Positions 9,152 to 21,486 of a DNA stretch of 64,000 bases are shown here, in pieces. The DNA is from Dyella_A sp050749815 (lineage in GTDB: Bacteria > Pseudomonadota > Gammaproteobacteria > Xanthomonadales > Rhodanobacteraceae). The notes under the pieces were generated by a model. It was not told the origin of the DNA, searched no databases, and saw nothing but the letters and a program-made list of their open reading frames with translations. Position 1 is the first letter of the stretch. Every line of letters starts with the position of its first letter. The stretch is taken from NCBI RefSeq assembly GCF_050749815.1, contig NZ_CP192735.1, positions 868,001 to 932,000 of the forward strand. Direction: 5' to 3'. Position numbers and translations under genes: made by a program.

Positions 9152-9547
9152 ATGCCCTCACGCGATTTCAAACGCACCGACCGTGTTGGCGCCGAGCTGC
9201 GCCGCGAGCTCGGATTGCTGGTGCACGCCGCGGTGCGCGATCACGCGCTGCCGTCGGTGAGCGTGTCCGATGTGGAAATCACCCGCGACATGGACTGGGC
9301 GACGGTGTGGATCACCGCGCTGCAGGCCGATCAGGCGCCGACGGCGCTGAAGGCGCTGAAGGATCTCACCGGCGAATTCCGCCGTTCGCTCGCCCGCGGC
9401 ATGCGGCTGCGCCGGGTGCCCGAGCTGCGTTTCAAGTACGACGATTCGGTGGACAAGGGCGAGCGCATCGAAACCCTGCTGCGCCAGGATCCACCGCCCG
9501 CAGCCGCCGTCGACCCGACCGACCAAGACGAGCCCGCTGAGGACTGA
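9152..9547 (+). CDS. rbfA: 30S ribosome-binding factor A
   Basis: A 131-residue KH-fold protein that binds pre-30S subunits and helps 16S rRNA 5' processing. It begins MPSRDFKRTDRVGAELRRE and contains the family block SVSDVEITRDMDWATVWI and RRVPELRFKYDDSVDKGERIE-type residues near the C-terminus. The ATG at 9152 has a strong AAGGAGG site eight bases upstream, which decides the start over upstream in-frame codons. The acidic Asp/Glu tail is variable in the family. Its stop overlaps the truB start (TGATG). Confidence 0.97.
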   Translation: MPSRDFKRTDRVGAELRRELGLLVHAAVRDHALPSVSVSDVEITRDMDWATVWITALQADQAPTALKALKDLTGEFRRSLARGMRLRRVPELRFKYDDSVDKGERIETLLRQDPPPAAAVDPTDQDEPAED

Positions 9548-10479
9548 TGGGGCGTATCGTTTTCCGGGACCTGCACGGGCTGGTCCTGCTCGACAAGCCG
9601 CTGGGCCTGAGCTCCAACCAGGCCTTGCAGGCGGTGCGCCGGCTGTTCCGGGCCGCCAAGGGCGGGCATACCGGCGCGCTTGATCCGTTGGCTACGGGGT
9701 TGCTGCCACTGTGCTTCGGCGAGGCGACGAAGCTGGCCGGCCACCTGCTGGGCTCACGCAAGGCCTACGCGGCCACCTGCCAGCTGGGTGTCATCACGAC
9801 CACCGGCGACCGGGAAGGCGAGGTGGTGAGCCGGCGTGCCGTGCCGTCACTGGACACGGCACGCATCGAGGCCGCGCTGGCCCCGCTGCGTGGGCACATC
9901 CGCCAGGTGCCGCCGGCCTATTCGGCGATCAAGCAGGGCGGCGAGCCGCTGTATCTGAAAGCCCGGCGCGGCGAGGCGGTCGAGGTGCCCGCCCGCGAGG
10001 TGGAGATTCACCGGCTCGAGCTCACCGGTCGGGCGGGCGACGAATTGCAGCTGGAGGTCGAGTGCGGTTCGGGCACCTACATCCGTAGCCTAGCGGTGGA
10101 TCTGGGCGAAGCCCTAGGTTGTGGCGCGCACCTGGTGTCGCTGCGGCGCCTGTGGGTGGAGCCGTTCCGCGATCCGGCCATGGTCACCCTGGCCCAGGTC
10201 GAGGCGGCCGCGGCGGAAGGGGATGAAGCATTGCTGGCGTTGATGCGCCCGGTCGCCGAGGGCCTGGCCCATCTGCCGGCCGTGCATCTGGATCCGACCC
10301 AGAGCCAGGCCGTGGCGCAGGGGCGGCGCGTGGCGGTCGAATCCGCGCAGACGCCCGTCGGACCGTGTGCAGTGTTTGCCGCCGATGGCGCCCTGCTGGC
10401 CCTGGGGGAGCGCGATGCACAGGGCCAGTTGCGTGTGGTGCGGGGTTTCAACCTGCCGCCGCCGGCTCGGGCGCCATGA
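9547..10479 (+). CDS. truB: tRNA pseudouridine(55) synthase
   Basis: A 310-residue enzyme making pseudouridine 55 in the T-loop of tRNAs. The catalytic motif GGHTGALDPLATGLLPLC holds the essential Asp; further conserved blocks are KAYAATCQLGVITTTGD, YSAIKQGGEPLY and SGTYIRSLAVDLGE. The C-terminal part resembles the PUA-like extension. The ATG overlaps the rbfA stop by one base, so the two are translationally coupled. Confidence 0.97.
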   Translation: MGRIVFRDLHGLVLLDKPLGLSSNQALQAVRRLFRAAKGGHTGALDPLATGLLPLCFGEATKLAGHLLGSRKAYAATCQLGVITTTGDREGEVVSRRAVPSLDTARIEAALAPLRGHIRQVPPAYSAIKQGGEPLYLKARRGEAVEVPAREVEIHRLELTGRAGDELQLEVECGSGTYIRSLAVDLGEALGCGAHLVSLRRLWVEPFRDPAMVTLAQVEAAAAEGDEALLALMRPVAEGLAHLPAVHLDPTQSQAVAQGRRVAVESAQTPVGPCAVFAADGALLALGERDAQGQLRVVRGFNLPPPARAP

Positions 10480-10518
10480 GCCCGCTGCGGGCATCCAGGT
10501 GACGCCCGGATGACGGTC

Positions 10519-10548
10519 TTGTTGTGGCGCAGCTCCCGTCGCTACAAT
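10519..10548 (+). promoter_or_regulatory. promoter of rpsO-pnp
   Basis: TTGTTG (10519-10524), an 18-base spacer and TACAAT (10543-10548). The start point would be near 10555, giving a leader of about 100 bases that carries the perfect hairpin at 10583-10628. Confidence 0.65.
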
Positions 10549-10582
10549 AAGGAGCTTGATTTACCCGTTTCATTCAACCAGT

Positions 10583-10628
10583 CGAAGCTTGCGCAACGTC
10601 ATCGCGCGGTGACGTTGCGCAAGCTTCG
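10583..10628 (+). promoter_or_regulatory. perfect 19-bp hairpin in the rpsO leader
   Basis: Arms CGAAGCTTGCGCAACGTCA (10583-10601) and its exact complement (10610-10628) enclose the eight-base loop TCGCGCGG. The hairpin ends 26 bases before the rpsO ATG and the T-rich stretch after it is nine bases away, so it is not a standard terminator. Candidate roles are autoregulation by S15 or an RNase III processing site; neither is shown by sequence alone. Confidence 0.75.
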
Positions 10629-10654
10629 CATTCGCTTTTAAGGAAGAGATACCC

Positions 10655-10924
10655 ATGTCCCTCACCGCAGAACAGACCGGCAAGATCATTGCTGATTTCG
10701 GCCGCGTGCCGAACGACACCGGTTCGCCGGAAGTGCAGGTTGCCCTGCTTTCCGCCCGCATCGACCACCTCACCGGCCACTTCAAGACCCACAAGCAGGA
10801 TCACCACTCGCGTCGTGGTCTGCTGCAGCTGGTCAACCGCCGCAAGAGCCTGCTCGCCTACCTGAAGGATCGCGACCTGGCCCGTTATCAGAGCCTGATC
10901 GAGCGCCTCGGCCTGCGCCGCTAA
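10655..10924 (+). CDS. rpsO: 30S ribosomal protein S15
   Basis: An 89-residue primary 16S rRNA-binding protein of the 30S platform, the standard length. Signature residues are GSPEVQVALLSARIDHLTGH, the rRNA-binding HHSRRGLLQLVNRRKSLLAYL, and the end YQSLIERLGLRR. An AAGGAAGAG site precedes the ATG. It has its own promoter and a long structured leader, and is followed after 21 bases by pnp, the usual rpsO-pnp pair. Confidence 0.99.
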   Translation: MSLTAEQTGKIIADFGRVPNDTGSPEVQVALLSARIDHLTGHFKTHKQDHHSRRGLLQLVNRRKSLLAYLKDRDLARYQSLIERLGLRR

Positions 10925-10945
10925 TCCGACAAGGACACATATCAC

Positions 10946-13051
<2,106 letters not shown>

Positions 13052-13076
13052 GTCAACGACTCGCGCTGAACGCATC

Positions 13077-13112
13077 GAAGGCCCGGCGGCGACGCCGGGC
13101 CTTCTTCGTTTT
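13077..13112 (+). terminator. rho-independent terminator of the pnp operon
   Basis: A perfect 12-bp stem, GAAGGCCCGGCG (13077-13088) and CGCCGGGCCTTC (13093-13104), tetraloop GCGA, then TTCGTTTT. This closes the tRNA-to-pnp cluster. Confidence 0.93.
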
Positions 13113-13130
13113 ATCGCCACATCCATTTGC

Positions 13131-13136
13131 TACGAT
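13131..13136 (+). promoter_or_regulatory. possible -10 box of phaE-phaC
   Basis: TACGAT lies 29 bases before the chosen phaE start. No good -35 hexamer is seen at the usual distance, so this is weak. It matters because it overlaps the alternative upstream ATG of phaE. Confidence 0.3.
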
Positions 13137-13164
13137 GCCTTGGATAAAGCATCCGGAGGCAGGC

Positions 13165-14373
13165 ATGGCCGATCACGCGAGCGATTTCATCAGGCAGTCC
13201 CAGGCCATGGCCCAGCAGTCCTGGGAGCAGTGGATGCGCTACCTGCAGCAGGCCTCCACCCAGCCAGCCGCGCCGTTCGGCGGCATGGGCGCCGGATTTC
13301 CGCCCGTGGCGCCCGCGTTCGGCATGGGAGCCGCTCCGGGCGTGCCGATGAACGATGTGCTCGAGCGCAGCCTCGCCGGTATCAAGGGTTACCTCGAATG
13401 GATGCAGCGCGCCGCCAGCAGCCAGGCCGATCCGCTGGGCAGCGACTGGCAGGCCCAGATGCAGCAAATGTTCGGCAACGCCAGCCAACCCTTTGCGCAG
13501 GCATTCAGTGGTATCGACAGCACCGCCGCGCAGGGCTTCGTGCAGCAGTGGCAGGCGTGGCTGGCGGCGGCCGGGCAGGGCGGTCTGGGTGGCGCCGACT
13601 GGCATAAGGCGACGCAAATGCCTGCGTTCGGTCTGCAGCGCGAGCAGCAGGAAAAGCAGCAGGCGTTGGTGGCCGCGATGCTCGACAGCGCCGAGCAGCA
13701 GCGCCGATACCAGGCGCTGATCCTGCGCGCGAACGCGCAAGGGTTGGAACGCCTGCAGAACAAGCTGGCCGACCATGCAGAGCCCGGTCGGCAGATCGAA
13801 TCGCTGAAGGCGCTGTACGACCTGTGGATCGATTCGGCCGAGGAGGCCTACGCGGAGATCGCGCTGAGCGACGAGTTCCGCGAAGTCTACGGAGCCATGG
13901 TCAACGCGCAAATGCTCGAGCGCCAGCTGATGCAGCAGCAGTTGGAAGAACTGTGCCGGCAGCTCGGCCTGCCCACGCGCAGCGAGGTCGACAGCCTGGG
14001 CAAGCGTCTGCAGGAACTGCGGCGCGAGCAGCGTGCCGCCAGCGGCAGCAGCGCGGCCAACGAACTGGCCGCCCTGCGCGCCGAGCTAGCCGCCTTGAAG
14101 AAGCAGCTTGCTGCCGGCGCGGCGTTGCCCCCCGCGGCGAACGGCAACAAGCCGGCCGCGGGAAAGACAAGCGCGAAGAAGGCAGCGGCGAAGAAATCGA
14201 CGGCGAAGACATCGTCCACCAGCAAGGCAGCGCCCGCGGCGCGCCGGGGGGCGCCGGCGAAGGCTGTGAAAGCGGCAGGCCGCCGGACCAAGGCGGTCGC
14301 GTCTGCAGCCAGCAAGGCCGCCACGCCCGTCCGCCCCGGCATCCCGGCGCCGCGTCGCGCCAAGCGCAAGTAA
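13165..14373 (+). CDS. phaE: Class III PHA synthase subunit PhaE with basic C-terminal tail
   Basis: A 402-residue non-catalytic partner of the class III polyhydroxyalkanoate synthase. It starts MADHASDFIRQSQAMAQQSW and contains the PhaE-type Gln/Trp-rich helices, including LYDLWIDSAEEAYAE and a conserved FREVYGAMVNAQM. A predicted coiled coil (NELAALRAELAALKKQL, about 300-315) is followed by an 87-residue Ala/Lys/Arg/Pro tail (KKAAAKKSTAK, RRGAPAKAVKAAGRR) like the AAKP tails of histone H1-like and PhaF-type proteins. I chose the ATG at 13165 because GGAGG precedes it; the upstream ATG at 13135 overlaps a possible -10 box. phaC follows after three bases. Confidence 0.9.
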   Translation: MADHASDFIRQSQAMAQQSWEQWMRYLQQASTQPAAPFGGMGAGFPPVAPAFGMGAAPGVPMNDVLERSLAGIKGYLEWMQRAASSQADPLGSDWQAQMQQMFGNASQPFAQAFSGIDSTAAQGFVQQWQAWLAAAGQGGLGGADWHKATQMPAFGLQREQQEKQQALVAAMLDSAEQQRRYQALILRANAQGLERLQNKLADHAEPGRQIESLKALYDLWIDSAEEAYAEIALSDEFREVYGAMVNAQMLERQLMQQQLEELCRQLGLPTRSEVDSLGKRLQELRREQRAASGSSAANELAALRAELAALKKQLAAGAALPPAANGNKPAAGKTSAKKAAAKKSTAKTSSTSKAAPAARRGAPAKAVKAAGRRTKAVASAASKAATPVRPGIPAPRRAKRK

Positions 14374-14376
14374 GGA

Positions 14377-15447
14377 ATGGCCATGTACACACCGCTGCGC
14401 ATCGACCCGGCCCAGGCGCTGGCCGAGATCAACCGTTTCCAGCACAAGCTGGCCGCCGGCATGCAGAACCTGCCGAAGCTCGGCGAGCCGGAGTACGCCA
14501 ACACGCCGCGCGAGCTGGTCTACAGCGAAGACAAGCTCAAGGTGTGGCACTTCACCGGCAGCCGTCCGACCGCGAAGACGCCGGTGCTGATCGTCTACGC
14601 CCTGGTCAACACGGTATGGATGACCGACCTTCAGCCTGACCGCTCGCTGGTGCGCAACCTGCTCGAGCAGGGCGAAGACGTCTACCTGATCGACTGGGGC
14701 TACCCCGACGGCGCCGATCGCTGGCTCACGCTGGACGACTACCTCAACGGCTACCTCGACCGCTGCGTCGACGCCGTGCGCCATCGCCACGGGCTCGACG
14801 CGATCAACCTGCTGGGCATCTGTCAGGGCGGCGCATTTTCGCTGTGCTACACGGCGATGCACCCGGACAAGGTGAAGAACCTGATCACCATGGTCACCCC
14901 GGTGGATTTCCACACGCCGGACAACATGCTCTCGCACTGGGTGCAGAACCTCGATGTCGACCGCTTCGTCGACGTGATGGGCAACATCCCGGCCGGGCTG
15001 ATGAACTGGGTTTACCTCACGCTCAAACCGCTGCGACTGAACCAGCAGAAGTACGTGGGCCTGGTCGACATCCTCGACAACCCGGTCGAGCTGGAGAACT
15101 TCCTGCGCATGGAGAAGTGGATCTTCGATTCGCCCGACCAGGCCGGTGAGGCGTTCCGGCAGTTCATCAAGGACTTCTACCAGGGCAACAAGCTGGTCAA
15201 GCACTCGCTGGAGATCGGCGGGCGACTGGTCGACCTGGGCCTGATCCAGCAGCCGGTGCTGAACATCTACGCCGAGCAGGATCACCTGGTGCCGCCGGAC
15301 GCTTCGCGCGCGCTGCGCCAGCACATCGGCACGCGCGACTACACCGAGGTGGCGTTCAAGGGCGGCCATATCGGCATCTATGTGTCCGGCCGGGCCCAGC
15401 GCGAGGTGCCGCCGGCCATCCACCAGTGGCTGCGCGCGCGCGGCTGA
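14377..15447 (+). CDS. phaC: Class III poly(3-hydroxyalkanoate) synthase catalytic subunit PhaC
   Basis: A 356-residue alpha/beta-hydrolase-fold polymerase that joins (R)-3-hydroxyacyl-CoA units into storage polyester. The lipase-box-like motif GICQGG places the nucleophile at Cys149; the acid is Asp302 (EQDHLVPP) and the base His331 (KGGHIGIYVSG). These three positions coincide with the catalytic triad numbering known for the Allochromatium vinosum class III enzyme, which supports both the class and this start. It follows phaE after three bases, and the two subunits form one enzyme. Genes for beta-ketothiolase, acetoacetyl-CoA reductase or a separate phasin are not in the window. Confidence 0.96.
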   Translation: MAMYTPLRIDPAQALAEINRFQHKLAAGMQNLPKLGEPEYANTPRELVYSEDKLKVWHFTGSRPTAKTPVLIVYALVNTVWMTDLQPDRSLVRNLLEQGEDVYLIDWGYPDGADRWLTLDDYLNGYLDRCVDAVRHRHGLDAINLLGICQGGAFSLCYTAMHPDKVKNLITMVTPVDFHTPDNMLSHWVQNLDVDRFVDVMGNIPAGLMNWVYLTLKPLRLNQQKYVGLVDILDNPVELENFLRMEKWIFDSPDQAGEAFRQFIKDFYQGNKLVKHSLEIGGRLVDLGLIQQPVLNIYAEQDHLVPPDASRALRQHIGTRDYTEVAFKGGHIGIYVSGRAQREVPPAIHQWLRARG

Positions 15448-15466
15448 CCAAGCGGGGATTCGAACC

Positions 15467-15658
15467 ATGACCGAAGGCAAACGGCTCCAGCGCTCGCGGA
15501 TCAACCGCACCATCGCCGGCGTGTGCGGCGGCATCGCCGAGTACTACGGCTGGGATCCCACGCTGGTGCGCGTGGCGTGGATCGTGCTGACCCTGCTGGG
15601 CGGCTCCGGCATACTGCTGTACTTGGTGATGTGGCTGGTGATGCCCGACGCGGCCTAA
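15467..15658 (+). CDS. PspC domain small membrane protein
   Basis: A 63-residue protein consisting almost only of a PspC domain: basic N-terminus (KRLQRSRINRT), IAGVCGGIAEYYGWDPTLVR, then one membrane segment (WIVLTLLGGSGILLYLVMWLVM). PspC-domain proteins are linked to envelope stress in enterobacteria, but this short stand-alone form lacks other psp genes nearby. The ATG lies 19 bases after the phaC stop, so it may be co-transcribed with phaEC. Confidence 0.88.
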   Translation: MTEGKRLQRSRINRTIAGVCGGIAEYYGWDPTLVRVAWIVLTLLGGSGILLYLVMWLVMPDAA

Positions 15659-15738
15659 GCCCCTCCGCTTGATTGCCGCCTCCTGTGTCCGCCGTTGCCA
15701 CCGGCGGACCATCCTTTGTTGAAGTGCGAAGAATTCCG

Positions 15739-16752
15739 ATGGATTACGACCGTTACGACCGCGTCCGTGCCGTGCAATGGCAGGGCGATCATCTGCGACT
15801 GCTCGATCAGCGCCTGCTCCCGCGCGAAGAACGCTGGATGGATTGCCGTACGGCCGCCGACGTTACCCAGGCCATCCGCGACCTGGTGGTGCGCGGCGCG
15901 CCGGCAATCGGCATCGCTGCTGCCTGGGGCGTGGTGCTTGCTGCACAGCAGGGCGAGCCGCTGGACGCGGCACTGGCCACGCTGCGTGCGGCACGGCCGA
16001 CGGCGGTCAACCTGATGTGGGCGCTGGACCGCATGAAGCAGCGCATCGCCGCCGGCGCCGATGCGGCCGCGCTGGCGGTCGAAGCCCAGGCCATCCAGGA
16101 CGAGGACCTCGCCGCCAACCGGCACATGGGCGAGCTCGGTGCCTCGCTGATCGCCCCGGGCTCGGGCGTGCTGACCCACTGCAACACCGGCTCGCTGGCT
16201 ACCGCCGGGTTCGGCACGGCGCTGGGGGTGATCCGCGCCGGTGTCGCCAGCGGACGCATCGGCCAGGTCTACGCCGGCGAGACGCGGCCGTGGCAGCAGG
16301 GCGCACGATTGACCATGTACGAGCTGGTGCGTGACGGCATTCCGGCCAAGCTGATCGCGGATTCGGCTGCCGCGCACCTGATGAAATCCGGTGCCGTGCA
16401 GTGGGTGATCGTGGGCGCCGACCGCATTGCGGCCAATGGCGACACCGCCAACAAGATCGGTACCTACCAGCTCGCCATCGCCGCGCGCCATCACGGCGTG
16501 AAGTTCATGGTCGCCGCGCCTTCCTCGACCGTGGACATGGCCACGCCCGACGGCGAGTCGATCGAGATCGAACTGCGCGACGCCACCGAGCTGCTCTCCA
16601 CCGCCGGGCAGCGCACGGTGGTCGATGGCGCCGAAGCCTGGAATCCGGTGTTCGACGTGACGCCGGCCGAACTTATCGACGCTATCGTCACCGAGCGCGG
16701 CGTGATCGAGCGGCCCAACGCGGCCGTGATGCGGGCGGTCTTCGGCGGGTGA
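15739..16752 (+). CDS. mtnA: Methylthioribose-1-phosphate isomerase
   Basis: A 337-residue isomerase converting 5-methylthioribose 1-phosphate to methylthioribulose 1-phosphate in methionine salvage. Family motifs are VRGAPAIGIAAAWG near the N-terminus, THCNTGSLAT with the catalytic Cys (Cys148) and VGADRIAANGDTANKIGTY with the catalytic Asp (Asp228). I chose the ATG at 15739 (MDYDRYDRVRAVQW) over an upstream TTG. It is related to eIF2B-alpha-like proteins, but these motifs and the length fit MtnA. No other salvage gene is adjacent. The stop overlaps the GtrA gene start by four bases. Confidence 0.95.
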   Translation: MDYDRYDRVRAVQWQGDHLRLLDQRLLPREERWMDCRTAADVTQAIRDLVVRGAPAIGIAAAWGVVLAAQQGEPLDAALATLRAARPTAVNLMWALDRMKQRIAAGADAAALAVEAQAIQDEDLAANRHMGELGASLIAPGSGVLTHCNTGSLATAGFGTALGVIRAGVASGRIGQVYAGETRPWQQGARLTMYELVRDGIPAKLIADSAAAHLMKSGAVQWVIVGADRIAANGDTANKIGTYQLAIAARHHGVKFMVAAPSSTVDMATPDGESIEIELRDATELLSTAGQRTVVDGAEAWNPVFDVTPAELIDAIVTERGVIERPNAAVMRAVFGG

Positions 16753-17159
16753 AGCTGCCGCGCGACATCGCGTTGTTCGCCATCGGCGGCGTGCTCGGCC
16801 TGATCATCGACGCCGCCGTGGTGCAGGCCCTGGTGGGCGTGGAGCAGTGGAACGCGTACCTCGCCCGTGTGGTGTCGTTCCTGCTGGCCGCCACGTTCAC
16901 TTGGTGGTGGAATCGCCGGCACACCTTCGCGGGTCGCTCCAGCGGCCGTCCCGCACATGCCGAATGGCTGCACTGGCTGGTGCTGATGAGCGCCGGGGCT
17001 GTTGTCAACTACGGCGTGTACGCGCTGTGCCTACAGTTGTTTCCCGCCCTGCACCGGTGGCCGGCAATCGCCGCGGCGGCTGGTTCGGCGGTGGCTGCAC
17101 TGGTCAATTTTTCAGCAGCGCGCGCGGTGCTTTTTCGTCACCCCAAAACACTGCGTTAA
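16749..17159 (+). CDS. GtrA-like family membrane protein
   Basis: A 136-residue protein with four predicted membrane helices, the usual GtrA layout: FAIGGVLGLIIDAAVVQALV, ARVVSFLLAATFTWWWNRRHTF with the family's aromatic/basic signature, WLVLMSAGAVVNYGVYALC and a final helix. GtrA-like proteins are thought to flip polyprenyl-linked sugars in envelope glycosylation; the substrate here is unknown. The GTG start overlaps the mtnA TGA (GTGA), so translation is coupled. Confidence 0.88.
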   Translation: MKLPRDIALFAIGGVLGLIIDAAVVQALVGVEQWNAYLARVVSFLLAATFTWWWNRRHTFAGRSSGRPAHAEWLHWLVLMSAGAVVNYGVYALCLQLFPALHRWPAIAAAAGSAVAALVNFSAARAVLFRHPKTLR

Positions 17160-17184
17160 GTGACTGATTAAAAAGCACTAAATA

Positions 17185-17214
17185 CTGTCACGTAAAGCGC
17201 TTTCGTGGTACACT
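17185..17214 (+). promoter_or_regulatory. candidate gyrA promoter
   Basis: CTGTCA (17185-17190), an 18-base spacer and TACACT (17209-17214). It is in an AT-richer patch than its surroundings, 85 bases before the gyrA ATG. Confidence 0.5.
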
Positions 17215-17298
17215 CTGCGGGTTCATTTTCGGGTCGCTTGCGCACGCGCATGAGGCGCTGGCGATGCGGCCTTTTTTCGTTCACTGGGAAGCCGATTG

Positions 17299-19911
<2,613 letters not shown>

Positions 19912-19932
19912 TTCAGCCAGTCTACGCACCAC

Positions 19933-19962
19933 GAAAAACCCCGGCGCAGGCCGGGGTTTTTC
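19933..19962. terminator. bidirectional rho-independent terminator after gyrA
   Basis: GAAAAACCCCGG (19933-19944) pairs with CCGGGGTTTTTC (19951-19962) around a six-base loop. A-run and T-run on either side let it stop both gyrA and the convergent minus-strand gene ending at 19983. Confidence 0.93.
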
Positions 19963-19982
19963 GTTTCAGGGCTTGCGCAACC

Positions 19983-20306
19983 TCAACGCGATGCCGTGCG
20001 CTTGAGCAGCCAGAGATTGCGCGCGTAGAGAAATGGCAGGAAGGCGTAGCTGAGCATCACCGGCAGCTTGTCGATATGCAGCGCGTAGAGCAGCTGCAGC
20101 ACGCTGCCCCAGAAACTCAGGTGCCAGAAGATCGGCGGTACCACCAGTTGCCTGGCCTTCTCGGAATGGAGCCACTGGATCAGGAAGCGAGAGCTGAAAA
20201 GCGCCGCGCCTGCCAGTCCCAGTCCGGTCCAGACCCGTGAGTCGCGATAGAGCCAGGGTATGAGGGGGCCGAGCAGCGGTTCGAGCAGGCCATCGGACAG
20301 GCGCAT
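19983..20306 (-). CDS. Lipid-A biosynthesis N-terminal (LAB_N) domain membrane protein
   Basis: A 107-residue protein with three likely membrane helices. The stretch SRFLIQWLHSEKARQLVVP followed by FWHLSFWGSVLQLLYALHI and YARNLWLL matches the LAB_N domain found at the N-terminus of some LpxB-related proteins and as stand-alone small membrane proteins. The biochemical role of the stand-alone form is not established. AAAGGAG lies seven bases before the ATG. It is probably co-transcribed with the peroxiredoxin gene, which ends 34 bases upstream. Confidence 0.8.
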   Translation of the reverse strand: MRLSDGLLEPLLGPLIPWLYRDSRVWTGLGLAGAALFSSRFLIQWLHSEKARQLVVPPIFWHLSFWGSVLQLLYALHIDKLPVMLSYAFLPFLYARNLWLLKRTASR

Positions 20307-20339
20307 CCTGCGCTCCTTTGTAGTGAGGTGGGACGAGTG

Positions 20340-20825
20340 TCAGCCGCCAATGGCGGCCAGTACTGCTTCGGCGCCGGTGACGCGAAATTCGCCCGGTGCC
20401 TCGATCGCCAGCCATTTCACCACGCCGTCATCGGCGTACAGCGCAAAGCGTCGCGCGCGCAGGCCCAGGCCGTAGGCGCTGCCATCGAGCTCCAGCCCGA
20501 GTGCGCGGGTGAACTCGGCGTTGCCGTCGGCGAGCATCTTCAGGCCGGGCGGGACGGACTGGGCCTTCGCCCACGCCTGCATGACGAAGGCGTCATTTAC
20601 CGAGAGGCAATAGACCTCGATGCCCCGCTCGCGGAATGCGTCGAACGCGGCCACGTAGCCGGGCAGGTGACGCTCCGAGCAGGTGGGCGTGAAGGCGCCG
20701 GGAACGGCGAACATCACCACCTTGCGCCCGGCAAACAGCGCGCCGGTGGTGGTGTTCTCCTTTTCGCCGTCGTCGATCACGGCGAGCGGCAGGTCGGGCA
20801 GGGTCTGGCCGGTCTGGATGGTCAT
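20340..20825 (-). CDS. Peroxiredoxin (Prx5-type)
   Basis: A 161-residue thiol peroxidase of the Prx5/AhpE-like group, which reduces hydroperoxides with thioredoxin or glutaredoxin/GSH. The active site PGAFTPTCSERHLPGY contains the peroxidatic Cys and the conserved Pro and Thr; the downstream Arg is in RRFALYADDG. No clear resolving Cys motif is obvious, although a second Cys is present (VYCLSVNDAFV). It is divergent from the hsp20 gene, so the 137-base interval likely holds promoters for both. Confidence 0.92.
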   Translation of the reverse strand: MTIQTGQTLPDLPLAVIDDGEKENTTTGALFAGRKVVMFAVPGAFTPTCSERHLPGYVAAFDAFRERGIEVYCLSVNDAFVMQAWAKAQSVPPGLKMLADGNAEFTRALGLELDGSAYGLGLRARRFALYADDGVVKWLAIEAPGEFRVTGAEAVLAAIGG

Positions 20826-20962
20826 GGGGTTTCCAGCTGAAGAGGGGGCAACCGAGGGATGCTAAACCGCCCCGGGTGGCGCTGTCGCCTTGAATCGCGG
20901 CCAGTCGCACCTACTTGACAGGCAAGCGGCGTGTGCGCCGTAACCCTTTGAAGGAGTCCGTC

Positions 20963-21412
20963 ATGAGCAACCGCAACCCGATGCAGTGGAATGCCAGCCG
21001 CATGTTCCCGGAAGAGGTCCGCCAGGCCTTCGACCGTTTCTTCCAGGCCGAGGACGGCGACGCGTCCAACGTGGTCACCAGCCAGTGGGCGCCGCGCGTG
21101 GACATCCGCGAGGACGAGCAGCGGTTCGTGATCCTGGCCGATATCCCGGGCGTGGATCCGGCGCAGATCGAAGTAAGCATGGAAAAGGGCATCCTGACCA
21201 TCAAGGGCGAGCGCCAGGCGCCGAACGGCGACAACGGCAAGTACACCCGGGTAGAGCGGGCGCACGGCGTGTTCCATCGCCGCTTCACGCTGCCGGACAG
21301 CGCCGATGCCGAGGGCATCACTGCCAAGGGCAAGTTCGGCGTGCTGGAGATCGTGATCCCGAAGAAGCCGCTGGCCACGCCGCGCCGCATCACCATCAAC
21401 GCGGCCGAGTAA
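20963..21412 (+). CDS. Small heat shock protein, Hsp20/alpha-crystallin family
   Basis: A 149-residue ATP-independent holdase chaperone. The alpha-crystallin domain spans about 45-140 (APRVDIREDEQRFVILADIPG, GKFGVLEIVIPKK), with the GVL motif of the family. AAGGAG precedes the ATG at 20963. A TTGACA hexamer lies at 20915-20920 but I see no good -10 at the right distance. The gene is followed by a 14-bp GC hairpin and then a J-protein gene, so the two chaperones may form an operon. Confidence 0.93.
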   Translation: MSNRNPMQWNASRMFPEEVRQAFDRFFQAEDGDASNVVTSQWAPRVDIREDEQRFVILADIPGVDPAQIEVSMEKGILTIKGERQAPNGDNGKYTRVERAHGVFHRRFTLPDSADAEGITAKGKFGVLEIVIPKKPLATPRRITINAAE

Positions 21413-21425
21413 GCTTGCACGATTC

Positions 21426-21457
21426 GATCCGCGGCGGGCGCCCGCCCGCCGCGGATC
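21426..21457 (+). other. perfect 14-bp GC hairpin between hsp20 and cbpA
   Basis: GATCCGCGGCGGGC (21426-21439) is exactly complementary to GCCCGCCGCGGATC (21444-21457), with loop GCCC. No T-run follows, so it is not a standard terminator. It could stabilise the upstream hsp20 message or reduce transcription into the next gene. Confidence 0.7.
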
Positions 21458-21486
21458 CTGCGCCATCCGTCGCCGGGGAGAGGTGA

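Noticed and set aside
6100..9177. Very long open frame (over 1000 codons) on the minus strand across infB
   Set aside because: Its protein is His/Arg/Leu-rich low-complexity sequence without recognisable domains. It is the GC-driven antisense shadow of infB.
13135..13164. Ten-residue N-terminal extension of PhaE from the ATG at 13135
   Set aside because: That ATG overlaps a possible -10 box and lacks a ribosome binding site, while the ATG at 13165 follows GGAGG.
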